From the NCBI GenBank assembly GCA_000230935.2, contig AGIQ01000002.1, positions 1,116,001-1,180,000 on the forward strand: 64,000 nucleotides of DNA, read 5' to 3'. A model generated the notes under the pieces. It saw nothing but the letters and a program-made list of their open reading frames with translations. It was not told where the DNA came from and searched no databases. Of this stretch, positions 34,512-43,893 are shown piece by piece. Each line of letters starts with the position of its first letter. Positions within the stretch are counted from its first letter, which is position 1. Origin of the DNA: Mycolicibacterium rhodesiae JS60. Lineage in GTDB: Bacteria; Actinomycetota; Actinomycetes; Mycobacteriales; Mycobacteriaceae. The translations under genes were made by a program, and so were the position numbers.

Positions 34512-35408
34512 TCACCAGTCCGTCTTTTCCGGGCAATCGTCGGCGCAGCCGGGCGGTTCGACCTGCACGGTCGCGTGGTCCAGCCCGCGGGCCGCCAGCA
34601 CCGCCCTGGCATCATCGAGCACCCGTTCCGAGTCGCCGGTACTGGTCAGGTGGGCGGTACACATGTCCTTGCCGGGCACCAACGTCCACACATGCAGATC
34701 GTGCACCTCGGTGACGCCGGCGACGGCGGCCAGCGCGGCGCGCAGCTCCTCGACGTCGATGTGCTCCGGTGACGATTCGGACAGGATCCGCAGTGCGGAG
34801 CGGGCCAGCCCGATCGCCCGCGGCAGCACCCACAGCGCGACGAACACCGCGACCACCACATCGGCGTAGGGCCAGTGCGTCGTCACGTTCACGATGCCGG
34901 CGATCAGAACGCCGATGCTGCCGACCGTGTCGGCCACGACCTCCATGTAGGCGCCCTTGACGGCCAGACTCTCCTGGGACTGCGAGCGCAGCAGCAGCAC
35001 CACCGCGAGGTTGGCGATCAGGCCGACCAGTGCCACGACAATCATTGGGACGCCGGGGATTTCGGGCGCGTTGCCGAGGCGCTCGATCGCCTCGTAGAGG
35101 ATGAACGCTGCCACACCGAGCAGCAGGACCGCGTTGGCGACGGCAGTGAACACCTCGGCTCGGTGCCACCCGTAGGTGCGTGCCGCCGACGCCGGACCGT
35201 GGCGGGCCAGCAGCACCGCGGTCAACCCCATGAACATCGCGACGAGGTCGGTCAGCATGTGGCCGGCGTCGGCAAGCAGGGCGATCGAGTTGATCATCAG
35301 CGCGGTGGTCAGCTCGATGATGAAGAACACCGTCAAGATGCCGGAGGCGATGAGCATCCGGCTCACCCGCGTGTCACCGCCGTGGCTGTGATCGTGTCCT
35401 GAACCCAT
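34512..35408 (-). CDS. Cation diffusion facilitator (CDF) metal exporter
   Basis: 298 residues, six transmembrane helices. A His-rich start ('GSGHDHSHGGD') and the metal-site helix 'SIALLADAGHMLTDLVAMF' (H-x-x-x-D) with the matching 'EVVADTVGSIGVL' in helix V place it in the zinc-transporting branch (ZnT/CzcD-like). The cytoplasmic C-terminal domain carries 'VTEVHDLHVWTLVPGKDM'. It exports Zn2+ (possibly also Cd2+ or Co2+) in exchange for protons. The ATG is leaderless: -10 TATATT lies six bases upstream and is part of a perfect 10-base inverted repeat. Longer upstream starts were rejected. Confidence 0.9.
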   Translation of the reverse strand: MGSGHDHSHGGDTRVSRMLIASGILTVFFIIELTTALMINSIALLADAGHMLTDLVAMFMGLTAVLLARHGPASAARTYGWHRAEVFTAVANAVLLLGVAAFILYEAIERLGNAPEIPGVPMIVVALVGLIANLAVVLLLRSQSQESLAVKGAYMEVVADTVGSIGVLIAGIVNVTTHWPYADVVVAVFVALWVLPRAIGLARSALRILSESSPEHIDVEELRAALAAVAGVTEVHDLHVWTLVPGKDMCTAHLTSTGDSERVLDDARAVLAARGLDHATVQVEPPGCADDCPEKTDW

Positions 35409-35414
35409 GGCCGA

Positions 35415-35440
35415 AATATATGCGCAAATACGCATATATT
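35415..35440 (-). promoter_or_regulatory. Metal-sensor-type operator covering the CDF -10 box
   Basis: Perfect inverted repeat AATATATGCG (35415-35424) and CGCATATATT (35431-35440), six-base spacer. Arms of this type are typical of ArsR/SmtB-family Zn/Cd/Ni sensors. The left arm contains the minus-strand -10 TATATT six bases from the CDF ATG, so a bound repressor would block transcription directly. No ArsR gene adjoins it. Confidence 0.78.
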
Positions 35441-35534
35441 GCAAGATGTGTGAGGTCACCGTTTCGTCCCTGCCAGTCAGCTCGACACCGCTAACGCGGG
35501 GGACGAGCGACGAGGATCCGACCCCCCGCGGGCC

Positions 35535-35594
35535 CTGATAGCCCGCGCCGACGTGGCGATGTATCAGGCGGGCAACCGCCTTGAGGGGAGCTGA
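35535..35594 (+). pseudogene. Relic of a GGDEF-domain gene (C-terminal motif only)
   Basis: A 20-codon stretch encodes 'LIARADVAMYQAGNRLEGS' followed by a stop. This is the conserved end of diguanylate cyclase domains (LxRADxAMYxAKxxGR). The frame upstream (to about 35481) gives no further GGDEF signal and there is no start codon or promoter. I read it as the surviving 3' end of a deleted gene, in the gap between the CDF gene and the M50 protease and about 1 kb from the intact GGDEF/EAL gene. Confidence 0.6.
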
Positions 35595-35687
35595 CCTAAC
35601 CTTTGGGCCAATTCTTGCCAAGTCGCACCCAGTGGGCTCACAGGTCGCTAGGTTGAAGTTTGCCAACCGGGGGATGGAGCCCGAGCC

Positions 35688-35720
35688 GGGGGGCAACGAC
35701 AGAGGGGATCGCTGCCCCCC
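35688..35720 (-). terminator. Possible hairpin terminator for the M50 protease gene
   Basis: GGGGGGCA (35688-35695) and TGCCCCCC (35713-35720) form an eight-base stem with a 17-base loop, starting 16 bases after the protease stop on the minus strand. No U-run. Confidence 0.45.
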
Positions 35721-35736
35721 GCCTTGGTGTAGGAAC

Positions 35737-36516
35737 TCAGCCCCAGGCGGACCAGAAGCGGGTCAGCTGCATGCCGACTGAGGTCAGTCGCGGGTCCACG
35801 CCCGAAAGATCGAAGAGCCAGAACACCCCGGAGAAGAACCACTGATTCACCGCCGGAGCCAGCAGCAGGACCAGCAGGAACAAGAATCCGAACTGTTTGG
35901 CCGGTGCCACCGCGCGCTGCGTCTCGGGGCTCAGGTGCGGCTCGACTGCCGAGTAGCCGTCCAAGCCGGGAATCGGCAGCAGGTTCAGCAGTAACGCGGT
36001 GATCTGCAGGAATCCGAGGAACGCGACCGCCGACCAGAACACCCAGTGGCCGGGGTCGAAGAACAGGCGGGTGGCGGCGAGCAGGACGACGGCAAGCACC
36101 AGGTTGGCCGCCGGGCCGGCCAGGCTCACTAGCGTGCGCTGCCGCGGGGTCATGAACGCCGTGCGGACGTAGACCGCGCCGCCGGGTAGCCCGATACCGC
36201 CGAGCGCGATGAACAGCAGCGGCAGGCCCAGCGACAGCAGCGGGCTGGAGTATTTCAGTGGGTTGAGCGTCAGGTAACCGCGCATCGCGACGTCGTGGTC
36301 GCCGAATCGCCAGGCGGAGTAGGCGTGCCCGAACTCGTGCAGACACAGTGACACCAGCCAGCCTGCCACGACGAAGACGAATACTCCGACGTAGGACAGC
36401 GGCCGCACGGTTTCGGCGGCCAGCCAGGCCAGCACCCCGCCGGCGACGGTGAACGCGACTATCACCAGGAAGACGGGGCTGGGCCGCACCGACTGGCGCA
36501 GCGGACGGATGTTCAC
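35737..36516 (-). CDS. Site-2-protease-like M50 family membrane protein (Rv0359 type)
   Basis: 259 residues with about six hydrophobic segments. The zinc site HEFGH (about residues 60-64) and the second motif 'NLLPIPGLDGYSAVEP' (N-x-x-P-x-x-x-L-D-G) are intact, so proteolysis inside the membrane is plausible. There is no PDZ domain, unlike RIP1 (Rv2869c). The GTG is leaderless (-10 TAGCTT on the minus strand at 36523-36528). Targets unknown. Gene order Rv0359/Rv0358/purA is conserved. Confidence 0.87.
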   Translation of the reverse strand: MNIRPLRQSVRPSPVFLVIVAFTVAGGVLAWLAAETVRPLSYVGVFVFVVAGWLVSLCLHEFGHAYSAWRFGDHDVAMRGYLTLNPLKYSSPLLSLGLPLLFIALGGIGLPGGAVYVRTAFMTPRQRTLVSLAGPAANLVLAVVLLAATRLFFDPGHWVFWSAVAFLGFLQITALLLNLLPIPGLDGYSAVEPHLSPETQRAVAPAKQFGFLFLLVLLLAPAVNQWFFSGVFWLFDLSGVDPRLTSVGMQLTRFWSAWG

Positions 36517-36522
36517 CTCACG

Positions 36523-36528
36523 AAGCTA
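36523..36528 (-). promoter_or_regulatory. -10 box TAGCTT, leaderless start
   Basis: On the minus strand TAGCTT ends six bases before the GTG of the M50 gene. It sits in the 36-base gap after the Rv0358-like gene, so the two may be transcribed separately. Confidence 0.5.
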
Positions 36529-36552
36529 CCGGAAACGCGGCGTGACCTGGGA

Positions 36553-37167
36553 TCACCGGACCCGTAGCCAGCCGGTGGTGTGCCGGTAGAACGCCGATCG
36601 CTTCGCTTCCCGGGACAGTTCGACGCCGTCGCGGACGACCCGGGCGCCGGTGGTGCCGAGTTGGACGGCTCTGCCGGTCAGCCAGCGCCGCGGCCGCATC
36701 CGACCGGTCAGCACCGCCGCGCGCAGGCCCGGCATCGACGCGGTCGGCTCGATGCGCACGGCCGTCACCTCGCCGTCGAACAGCAGGTCGTCGTCGACGA
36801 CGGCCTCGCCGTAGATCACCCGGTCCTCGCCCGGCGGGAGCCAGAACGCGGCGTCGACCAGCACGCTTCCGGTTTCGTCCCGGATCAGCGGAACACGTTG
36901 CGCCGCACCGGTTAACGCCCGCCGGGCGCCACGCCACCGCGATACCCGAGCCACCTCGATGTCGAGTCGCTCGGTGCGCATCAACCGGGTCAGCACGGTC
37001 GCGAGATCGGCCGCCGAACCCACGACCACCACCCTCGAAGCCGTCCCTGCGGCGGCGTCGATAGCGGCCGGATCGGGGTCGTGGTGACACGGCAGCGAGG
37101 CCAGCGCGCGCGGCAGCCGGCGTCCCCCGAAACGCAACACGGCGATCTCGGTGTTGGTCAACGACAC
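36553..37167 (-). CDS. Conserved hypothetical protein (Rv0358 type)
   Basis: 204 residues, basic, soluble, no signal peptide. The region 'RVVVVGSAADLATVLTRLM' looks like the start of a Rossmann-like fold, and 'DIEVARVSRWRGARRALTG' is shortened here to EVARVSRWRGARRALTG. The pattern is faintly like the N-domain of lipid/diacylglycerol kinases, where a similar strand-helix binds nucleotide, but the catalytic GGDG motif is absent. The GTG start has AGGA directly upstream. It diverges from purA. Function unknown. Confidence 0.68.
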   Translation of the reverse strand: MSLTNTEIAVLRFGGRRLPRALASLPCHHDPDPAAIDAAAGTASRVVVVGSAADLATVLTRLMRTERLDIEVARVSRWRGARRALTGAAQRVPLIRDETGSVLVDAAFWLPPGEDRVIYGEAVVDDDLLFDGEVTAVRIEPTASMPGLRAAVLTGRMRPRRWLTGRAVQLGTTGARVVRDGVELSREAKRSAFYRHTTGWLRVR

Positions 37168-37189
37168 TCCTGGTGGCGCGCTCCGATAG

Positions 37190-39168
<1,979 letters not shown>

Positions 39169-39186
39169 ATCTGTCACGATAACGAG

Positions 39187-39882
39187 GTGGCCGACTCCGA
39201 CATTGGCGCCAACCGCTCGTCGACACTGAAAACACTCACCACCCCGCGGGCGGCCGCAGCGGCCGGCGTGGCGTTCGCATTGCTGTTCGGCGCCAACATG
39301 ATTCTGATCCGCTCGTCGCTGCCGGAGGGAGCCCAGCCCGGTTCGCAGTGGCTCGACGCGGCGAGCGGCAAGATGAAGATCGCCGCCATCCTGATGCCGT
39401 TCGCGGGGATCAGCTTCCTGTGGTTCATCGGCGTCGTCCGTGATGGCCTGGGCCGGCTGGAAGACCGGTTCTTTTCCACGGTGTTCTTCGGCAGCGGACT
39501 GCTGTTCCTGGCGATGATGTTCGTGACGAGCGCGATCGGCGCCGGCCTGGCCGGCACTAACGGAGCAGTGGGACACGAGCAGCTCGGGCACAGCGAGGTG
39601 GCGTTGTTCGGCCAGATGATCGTGCTGACGTTGGCGAAGACCTATGCGTTGCGGATGGCGGCGGTGTTCATGATCTCGCTGGCGACGATCTGGCTGCGGA
39701 CCGGTCTGATGCCGCGCTGGCTGGTGTACGTCAGCTACCTGCTTGCGGTGGCATTGCTGATCGGCAGCGACATCAGCATGTGGTTGACGCTGGGCTTCCC
39801 GATCTGGGTGCTGGTCGTCAGCCTGCTGCTGCTGTCGCGTGCGGGTGTGTTCGAGGGGCTTCGCGACGAGCACAGGTTGTGA
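39187..39882 (+). CDS. Integral membrane protein of unknown function
   Basis: 231 residues, five to six hydrophobic helices ('AAAAAGVAFALLFGANMILI', 'AAILMPFAGISFLWFIGVV', 'GSGLLFLAMMFVTSAIGAG', then three more). No enzyme motif; charged loops are short. GTG start with GAGG directly upstream. Similar small integral proteins of mycobacteria remain uncharacterised. It is convergent with the P450 gene, three bases apart. Confidence 0.65.
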   Translation: MADSDIGANRSSTLKTLTTPRAAAAAGVAFALLFGANMILIRSSLPEGAQPGSQWLDAASGKMKIAAILMPFAGISFLWFIGVVRDGLGRLEDRFFSTVFFGSGLLFLAMMFVTSAIGAGLAGTNGAVGHEQLGHSEVALFGQMIVLTLAKTYALRMAAVFMISLATIWLRTGLMPRWLVYVSYLLAVALLIGSDISMWLTLGFPIWVLVVSLLLLSRAGVFEGLRDEHRL

Positions 39883-39885
39883 GCC

Positions 39886-41091
39886 TCACCAGGTCACCGG
39901 CAGTGTTTGCAGGCCATAGATGAAGTGGAACGGTTTGAATTCGATCTCGTCGAACGGCTGAGCGCATGCCAGGTTCGGAAAGCGTTGCAGCAGTGCGGGA
40001 AACGCGATCCGCATCTCCATCCGGGCCAGCGGCGCGCCGAGGCAGTGATGTACACCGTGGCCGAACGCCAAGTGGCTCAGCATGTCTCGCTTGATGTTCA
40101 GCACGTCGGGATCGTCGACCAGCGCCGTGTCCCGATTGCCGGACACCAGTGCGGCCAGCACCAGACTGCCCGCCGGGATCGCAACCCCGGCGATCTGGAC
40201 ATCGGCGGTGGTGATCCGCGGAATGCTGCTGTGCACGATGGACAGCCAGCGCAACAGTTCCTCGACGGCCGGTGCCACCGCATCGGGCTCGTCGCGGACG
40301 GCGGCCAGCTGATCAGGGTGCTGTAGTAGTGCCAGGGTGCCCAGGCTCAGCATGTTCGACGTGGTCTCGTGCCCGGCGAGCAGCAGCAGCGCGGAGACGC
40401 CGATCAGCTCGTCGTCGCTGAGCTCGTCGCCGTGCTCTCGCACCAGCATGCCGAGCATGTCCTCGCGGGGCTCGCGGCGAGCGGCGGCCACCAGCGCGCC
40501 CATGTATTCGCGGCCGGCCCGTGCGAGCTCCAGACGCTCCGGGATCGGGATGGACAGGTCGAGCTGACGGGCGCTGCGCCGCTGGAAATCGTCGCGGTCG
40601 GCGTACGGCACGCCGAGCAACTCGCAGATCACGAGGGAGGGGATGGGCAGGGCGAAGTCGGCCACCAGATCGGCTGGTGCGCCTGCCTGTTCGATCGCGT
40701 CGAGGCGCGCGGTGACGATCTCGACGATGCGCGGTTCGAGTGCCTTCATCCTGCGCACGGTGAACTCCCCGGTGAGCATCCGGCGTAGCCGGGTGTGCTG
40801 GGGCGGGTCGAGCGCCAGCAGATTGCCCGCCCGCGCGGAGGCCTGCTCGTCCTCGGCCAGCTGGGGCGCGCCCGGCACGACGAAACCCGGTGGTCTGCTG
40901 TTGGAGAAGTGCTCGTGGTCGGACAACACCGCCCTGATGTCGTCGTAGCGGGTGATCAGGTACACCTGCATGCCGAAAGCGTTGACGGCGGTGACCACAC
41001 CGCTGCCATCGCGGATATCGCGAAGTTCGGGTGTGGGGTCGAACCCGTTGCGCCGCATATGCAGTGGCGGCAGCGCGGGAGCATGTGTCAT
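39886..41091 (-). CDS. Cytochrome P450
   Basis: 401 residues, a soluble bacterial class I P450. The I-helix oxygen-activation motif 'LLAGHETT', the K-helix EELLRW (E-x-x-R), and the haem-binding loop 'FGHGVHHCLGAPLARME' with the cysteine ligand are intact. It needs a ferredoxin and reductase, which are not in this window. The subfamily cannot be fixed by eye; the sequence resembles CYP105/107-type enzymes that oxidise small lipophilic compounds. It lies after the MMPL transporter, separated by a 30-base gap containing a short tandem duplication. Confidence 0.92.
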   Translation of the reverse strand: MTHAPALPPLHMRRNGFDPTPELRDIRDGSGVVTAVNAFGMQVYLITRYDDIRAVLSDHEHFSNSRPPGFVVPGAPQLAEDEQASARAGNLLALDPPQHTRLRRMLTGEFTVRRMKALEPRIVEIVTARLDAIEQAGAPADLVADFALPIPSLVICELLGVPYADRDDFQRRSARQLDLSIPIPERLELARAGREYMGALVAAARREPREDMLGMLVREHGDELSDDELIGVSALLLLAGHETTSNMLSLGTLALLQHPDQLAAVRDEPDAVAPAVEELLRWLSIVHSSIPRITTADVQIAGVAIPAGSLVLAALVSGNRDTALVDDPDVLNIKRDMLSHLAFGHGVHHCLGAPLARMEMRIAFPALLQRFPNLACAQPFDEIEFKPFHFIYGLQTLPVTW

Positions 41092-41097
41092 GACACG

Positions 41098-41140
41098 ACG
41101 TTACGCGCCCTGCGGGGGACGTTACGCGCCCTCGCGGGGG
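41098..41140 (+). repeat. Short tandem duplication at the 3' end of the MMPL gene
   Basis: A 21-base unit at 41098-41118 and a 22-base unit at 41119-41140 are nearly identical (one inserted C). The unit covers the final codons and TAA of the MMPL gene, so the copy duplicates the stop region between this gene and the P450. It is probably a recent replication slippage event. Confidence 0.8.
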
Positions 41141-43221
41141 TCGAGCTCGGAGCGGGTGAACGCCGGCCACCAGATCGCCGGCCCGATCAGCGTGAACAGC
41201 GCGGGGATGACAACGGTGCGCACGACGAAGGTGTCCAGCAGGATGCCCAGGCCAACGATGATGCCCAGCTGGGTCATCACGATCAGCGGCAGCACGCCGA
41301 GCACGGTGAACACCGCCGCCAGCACGATGCCGGCGCTGGTGATGACTGCGCCGGTTGCCGACACCGCGCGCACGATCCCGCCGCGGGTGCCGAACTCCCG
41401 CGTCTCCTCGCGGGCACGGGTCACCAGGAAGATGGTGTAGTCCACCCCGAGTGCGACCAGGAACAGGAACGCGAACAGCGGAGTGGTGTTGTCCAGCGCC
41501 GGAAATCCGAGCACGTGGACGCTGACCCAGCCGCCCAGCCCCAGGGCGGCCATCGAGGACAGCACGGTGGCCGCCACCAGGACCATCGGGGCGAGCGCGG
41601 CCCGAAGCAGGACATAGAGCACCGCGAGTACCACGATCAGGATGGCGGGGATCACCACCCAACGGTCGCGGACCGCGGCGTTCCCGGAGTCGAGCGCCTG
41701 CGCGTCCGAACCGCCCACCAATCCGCCGGGGTCCGCCTTGTGCACTGAATCACGAAGGGCGGCAATGGTATCGAAGGAAGCTGCCGACGCCGGTTCGGCA
41801 TTTATCACAACCTGCCACTGGGTCAGTCCGGTGTCGGACCGGCCCGCCGGGTTGGCCGATACGACGCCGGGAGTGGCCAGGATCGCCTGGTCGACGGCGG
41901 CGCTCTCGTCGGTGCTGGCGATCACCCGGGTCGGATCGGTGAGACCGCTGGGGAAGTGCGCGGACAGCGTCCGGTAGCCGGCCACCGAGTCCGCGCTCAC
42001 CCGAAACTGGTCGATCTGGTTGAGCCCCACCGGAGTTGCCAGCAGGCCGGTGGCCAGTACCACCAGCACCGCGGTGGCCGCGACGGTGACCCGACCGGCA
42101 TGACGCGAGACCCAGTCCGCGACCCGGTGCCAGAACCCGGCGTCGGCGATCTCCTCGGTACCGGCACGAGGAATGAAGGGCCAGAACAACTTCGGACCGA
42201 ACAACGCCAGCAGCGGCGGCAGTGCCAGCAGCACGAATACGGCGGCGACCAGCAGCCCCGATGCAGCCTGTACCCCGAGGCTGCGGGTACTGGGCGACGA
42301 TGCGAACAGCAACGTCAGCAGGGCCAGCACCACGGTCGCGTTGCTGGCCGCGATCGCCGGACCGGCGAACCGGACCGCGATGCTCAGCGCCCGGCGGTGG
42401 TCGCTGGTGTGGCGCAGTTCTTCTCGGTAGCGCGAGATCAGCAGCAGCGCATAGTTGGTGCCCGCGCCGAACACCAGCACACTGGTGATGCCGGATGTCG
42501 AGCCGTCGGCCGCCAGGCCGGTCGCGTCGGCGATGGCCGAGCCCAAGACCGCGGCCACCCGATCGGCGAACGCGATCACCAGCAGTGGCACCAGCCACAG
42601 CACCGGCGAACGGTAGGTGACGATCAGCAGCAGCGCGACCACCGCGCCGGTGACGGCCAGCAGGGTGATGTTGGCCCCGGCGAAGGCGTTTGCGATGTCG
42701 GCGCCGAACGCCGGCCCGCCGGTGACGTTGACCGTCAGGTCGGCCGGCAAGCCCGTCTTGGCGGCGTCTCGCAGCCCCTGGACTTCGTTGCTGAGCGCGA
42801 AACCCGACAGCGTCGTGGCGATCGGCACGGGAGCGAGCGTGGCCTTGCCGTCTTCCGAAGCGGTGACCGGGATGGGCGGGCCGCCGACGCCGGTCGCGGC
42901 GACCATGCGCCCTCGCGCGGCTTCGGCTGCGGCCAGATCGCTGGGCGTCAGCGCCGCTCCGTCGGTGCGGGTGACGACCAGGATCACCGGGGCCGACTCC
43001 CCGCCGGGAAACTCCTTGAGCAGCGCGGCCGTCTTGGCCGACTCGGCACTCGGCGGCAGCGACACCGGCGACTGCTCTGCCGAACTGCCCTGGCCGATGG
43101 CACCCAGTAGACCACCGCCGATCACCGCGAGGATCAGCGCCAGCAGCCAGGACCGTCGGTTGCTGACGAGACCGCCGATGCGCTCCCACGACGAACGCGT
43201 GGACTCGAGTCCTCGGTGCAT
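41122..43221 (-). CDS. MMPL-family RND transporter
   Basis: 699 residues with two symmetric halves: a transmembrane helix, an external domain and five helices each. The signatures 'GAGTNYALLLISRYREEL' and 'ALGVDYTIFLVTRAREE' (with the proton-relay Asp/Tyr in the second) are the MMPL hallmark. These use proton flow to export lipids or drugs. The ATG is leaderless (-10 TATGTT on the minus strand at 43228-43233). It faces a MarR regulator with paired CTTAACAG motifs in between, suggesting substrate-induced efflux. It is smaller than the MmpL3/MmpL11 class. Confidence 0.9.
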   Translation of the reverse strand: MHRGLESTRSSWERIGGLVSNRRSWLLALILAVIGGGLLGAIGQGSSAEQSPVSLPPSAESAKTAALLKEFPGGESAPVILVVTRTDGAALTPSDLAAAEAARGRMVAATGVGGPPIPVTASEDGKATLAPVPIATTLSGFALSNEVQGLRDAAKTGLPADLTVNVTGGPAFGADIANAFAGANITLLAVTGAVVALLLIVTYRSPVLWLVPLLVIAFADRVAAVLGSAIADATGLAADGSTSGITSVLVFGAGTNYALLLISRYREELRHTSDHRRALSIAVRFAGPAIAASNATVVLALLTLLFASSPSTRSLGVQAASGLLVAAVFVLLALPPLLALFGPKLFWPFIPRAGTEEIADAGFWHRVADWVSRHAGRVTVAATAVLVVLATGLLATPVGLNQIDQFRVSADSVAGYRTLSAHFPSGLTDPTRVIASTDESAAVDQAILATPGVVSANPAGRSDTGLTQWQVVINAEPASAASFDTIAALRDSVHKADPGGLVGGSDAQALDSGNAAVRDRWVVIPAILIVVLAVLYVLLRAALAPMVLVAATVLSSMAALGLGGWVSVHVLGFPALDNTTPLFAFLFLVALGVDYTIFLVTRAREETREFGTRGGIVRAVSATGAVITSAGIVLAAVFTVLGVLPLIVMTQLGIIVGLGILLDTFVVRTVVIPALFTLIGPAIWWPAFTRSELDPREGA

Positions 43222-43227
43222 CCGTCC

Positions 43228-43274
43228 AACATAGCTTCAATTTCTTAACAGTTCATCTACTTAACAGATATCCT
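43228..43274. promoter_or_regulatory. Divergent leaderless promoters with paired CTTAACAG motifs
   Basis: CTTAACAG occurs at 43244-43251 and 43260-43267, 16 bases apart (same face, one and a half turns). The MMPL -10 (TATGTT, minus, 43228-43233) and the marR -10 (TATCCT, plus, 43269-43274) flank them; both are six bases from their start codons. The repeats are therefore placed to let one MarR dimer pair control both genes. Confidence 0.62.
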
Positions 43275-43280
43275 GACGGG

Positions 43281-43751
43281 ATGGATGACGCCGGCCGGGC
43301 CGAGCTTGAGTCGGCCGTGATCGCCGACGTTCAGGCATTGTCGGCCGAATCCGACCAGATCGGCCGGGCGTTCGCGGGCGTCCACCAGCTGTCGGCAAAT
43401 GACTTCCGAGCACTGGTGCACATCATGGTCGCGGAGAACGCCGGCACCCCGCTGACGGCGGGGGAGCTGCGGGCCAGGATGGGGATGTCCGGTGCGGCGA
43501 TCACCTATCTCGTAGAGCGGATGATCGAATCGGGGCATCTGCGCCGGGACGCCGACCCGGCGGACCGCCGCAAGGTGATCCTGCGCTATGCCGACCACGG
43601 TATCGAAGTGGGCCGCGCATTCTTCACCCCGCTGGCTAACCACACCCACCGCGTCCTGGCTGATCTGCCCGACGACGATCTGGCTGCCGCGCACCGGGTG
43701 TTCACCGCCGTCTTGGCGGCGATGACGGCCTTCCAGGCCGACCTGAACTGA
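43281..43751 (+). CDS. MarR-family transcriptional regulator
   Basis: 156 residues. Winged-helix core: 'SANDFRALVHIMVAENAG', the recognition region 'LTAGELRARMGMSGAAITYLV' trimmed to AGELRARMGMSGAAITYLV, and the wing 'RDADPADRRKVILRY' (D-x-R-R). It lacks an added sensor domain, so the ligand binds the dimer interface. It is likely the regulator of the divergent MMPL exporter and of itself. Confidence 0.88.
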   Translation: MDDAGRAELESAVIADVQALSAESDQIGRAFAGVHQLSANDFRALVHIMVAENAGTPLTAGELRARMGMSGAAITYLVERMIESGHLRRDADPADRRKVILRYADHGIEVGRAFFTPLANHTHRVLADLPDDDLAAAHRVFTAVLAAMTAFQADLN

Positions 43752-43893
43752 ACCTCGGCGTTTTGGCGAACTCGGCTGCGGACTTCGCCCAATGTAAGTA
43801 AAGATATTGCAGGCGAACGGGTCTTGGGAGTCCAGGTGGTTGCCCGCATTTGTCGCCGATGGTTTGTTGTGAAACGGGATCGGGGAACGGGCA

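Larger units (their letters stand above)
35409..35736. other. 328-base gap between CDF gene and M50 protease
   Basis: Contains the metal-type operator (35415-35440), the GGDEF relic (35535-35594) and a hairpin (35688-35720). No intact gene is seen. The middle part is compositionally similar to coding DNA, as expected for gene remains. Confidence 0.7.
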
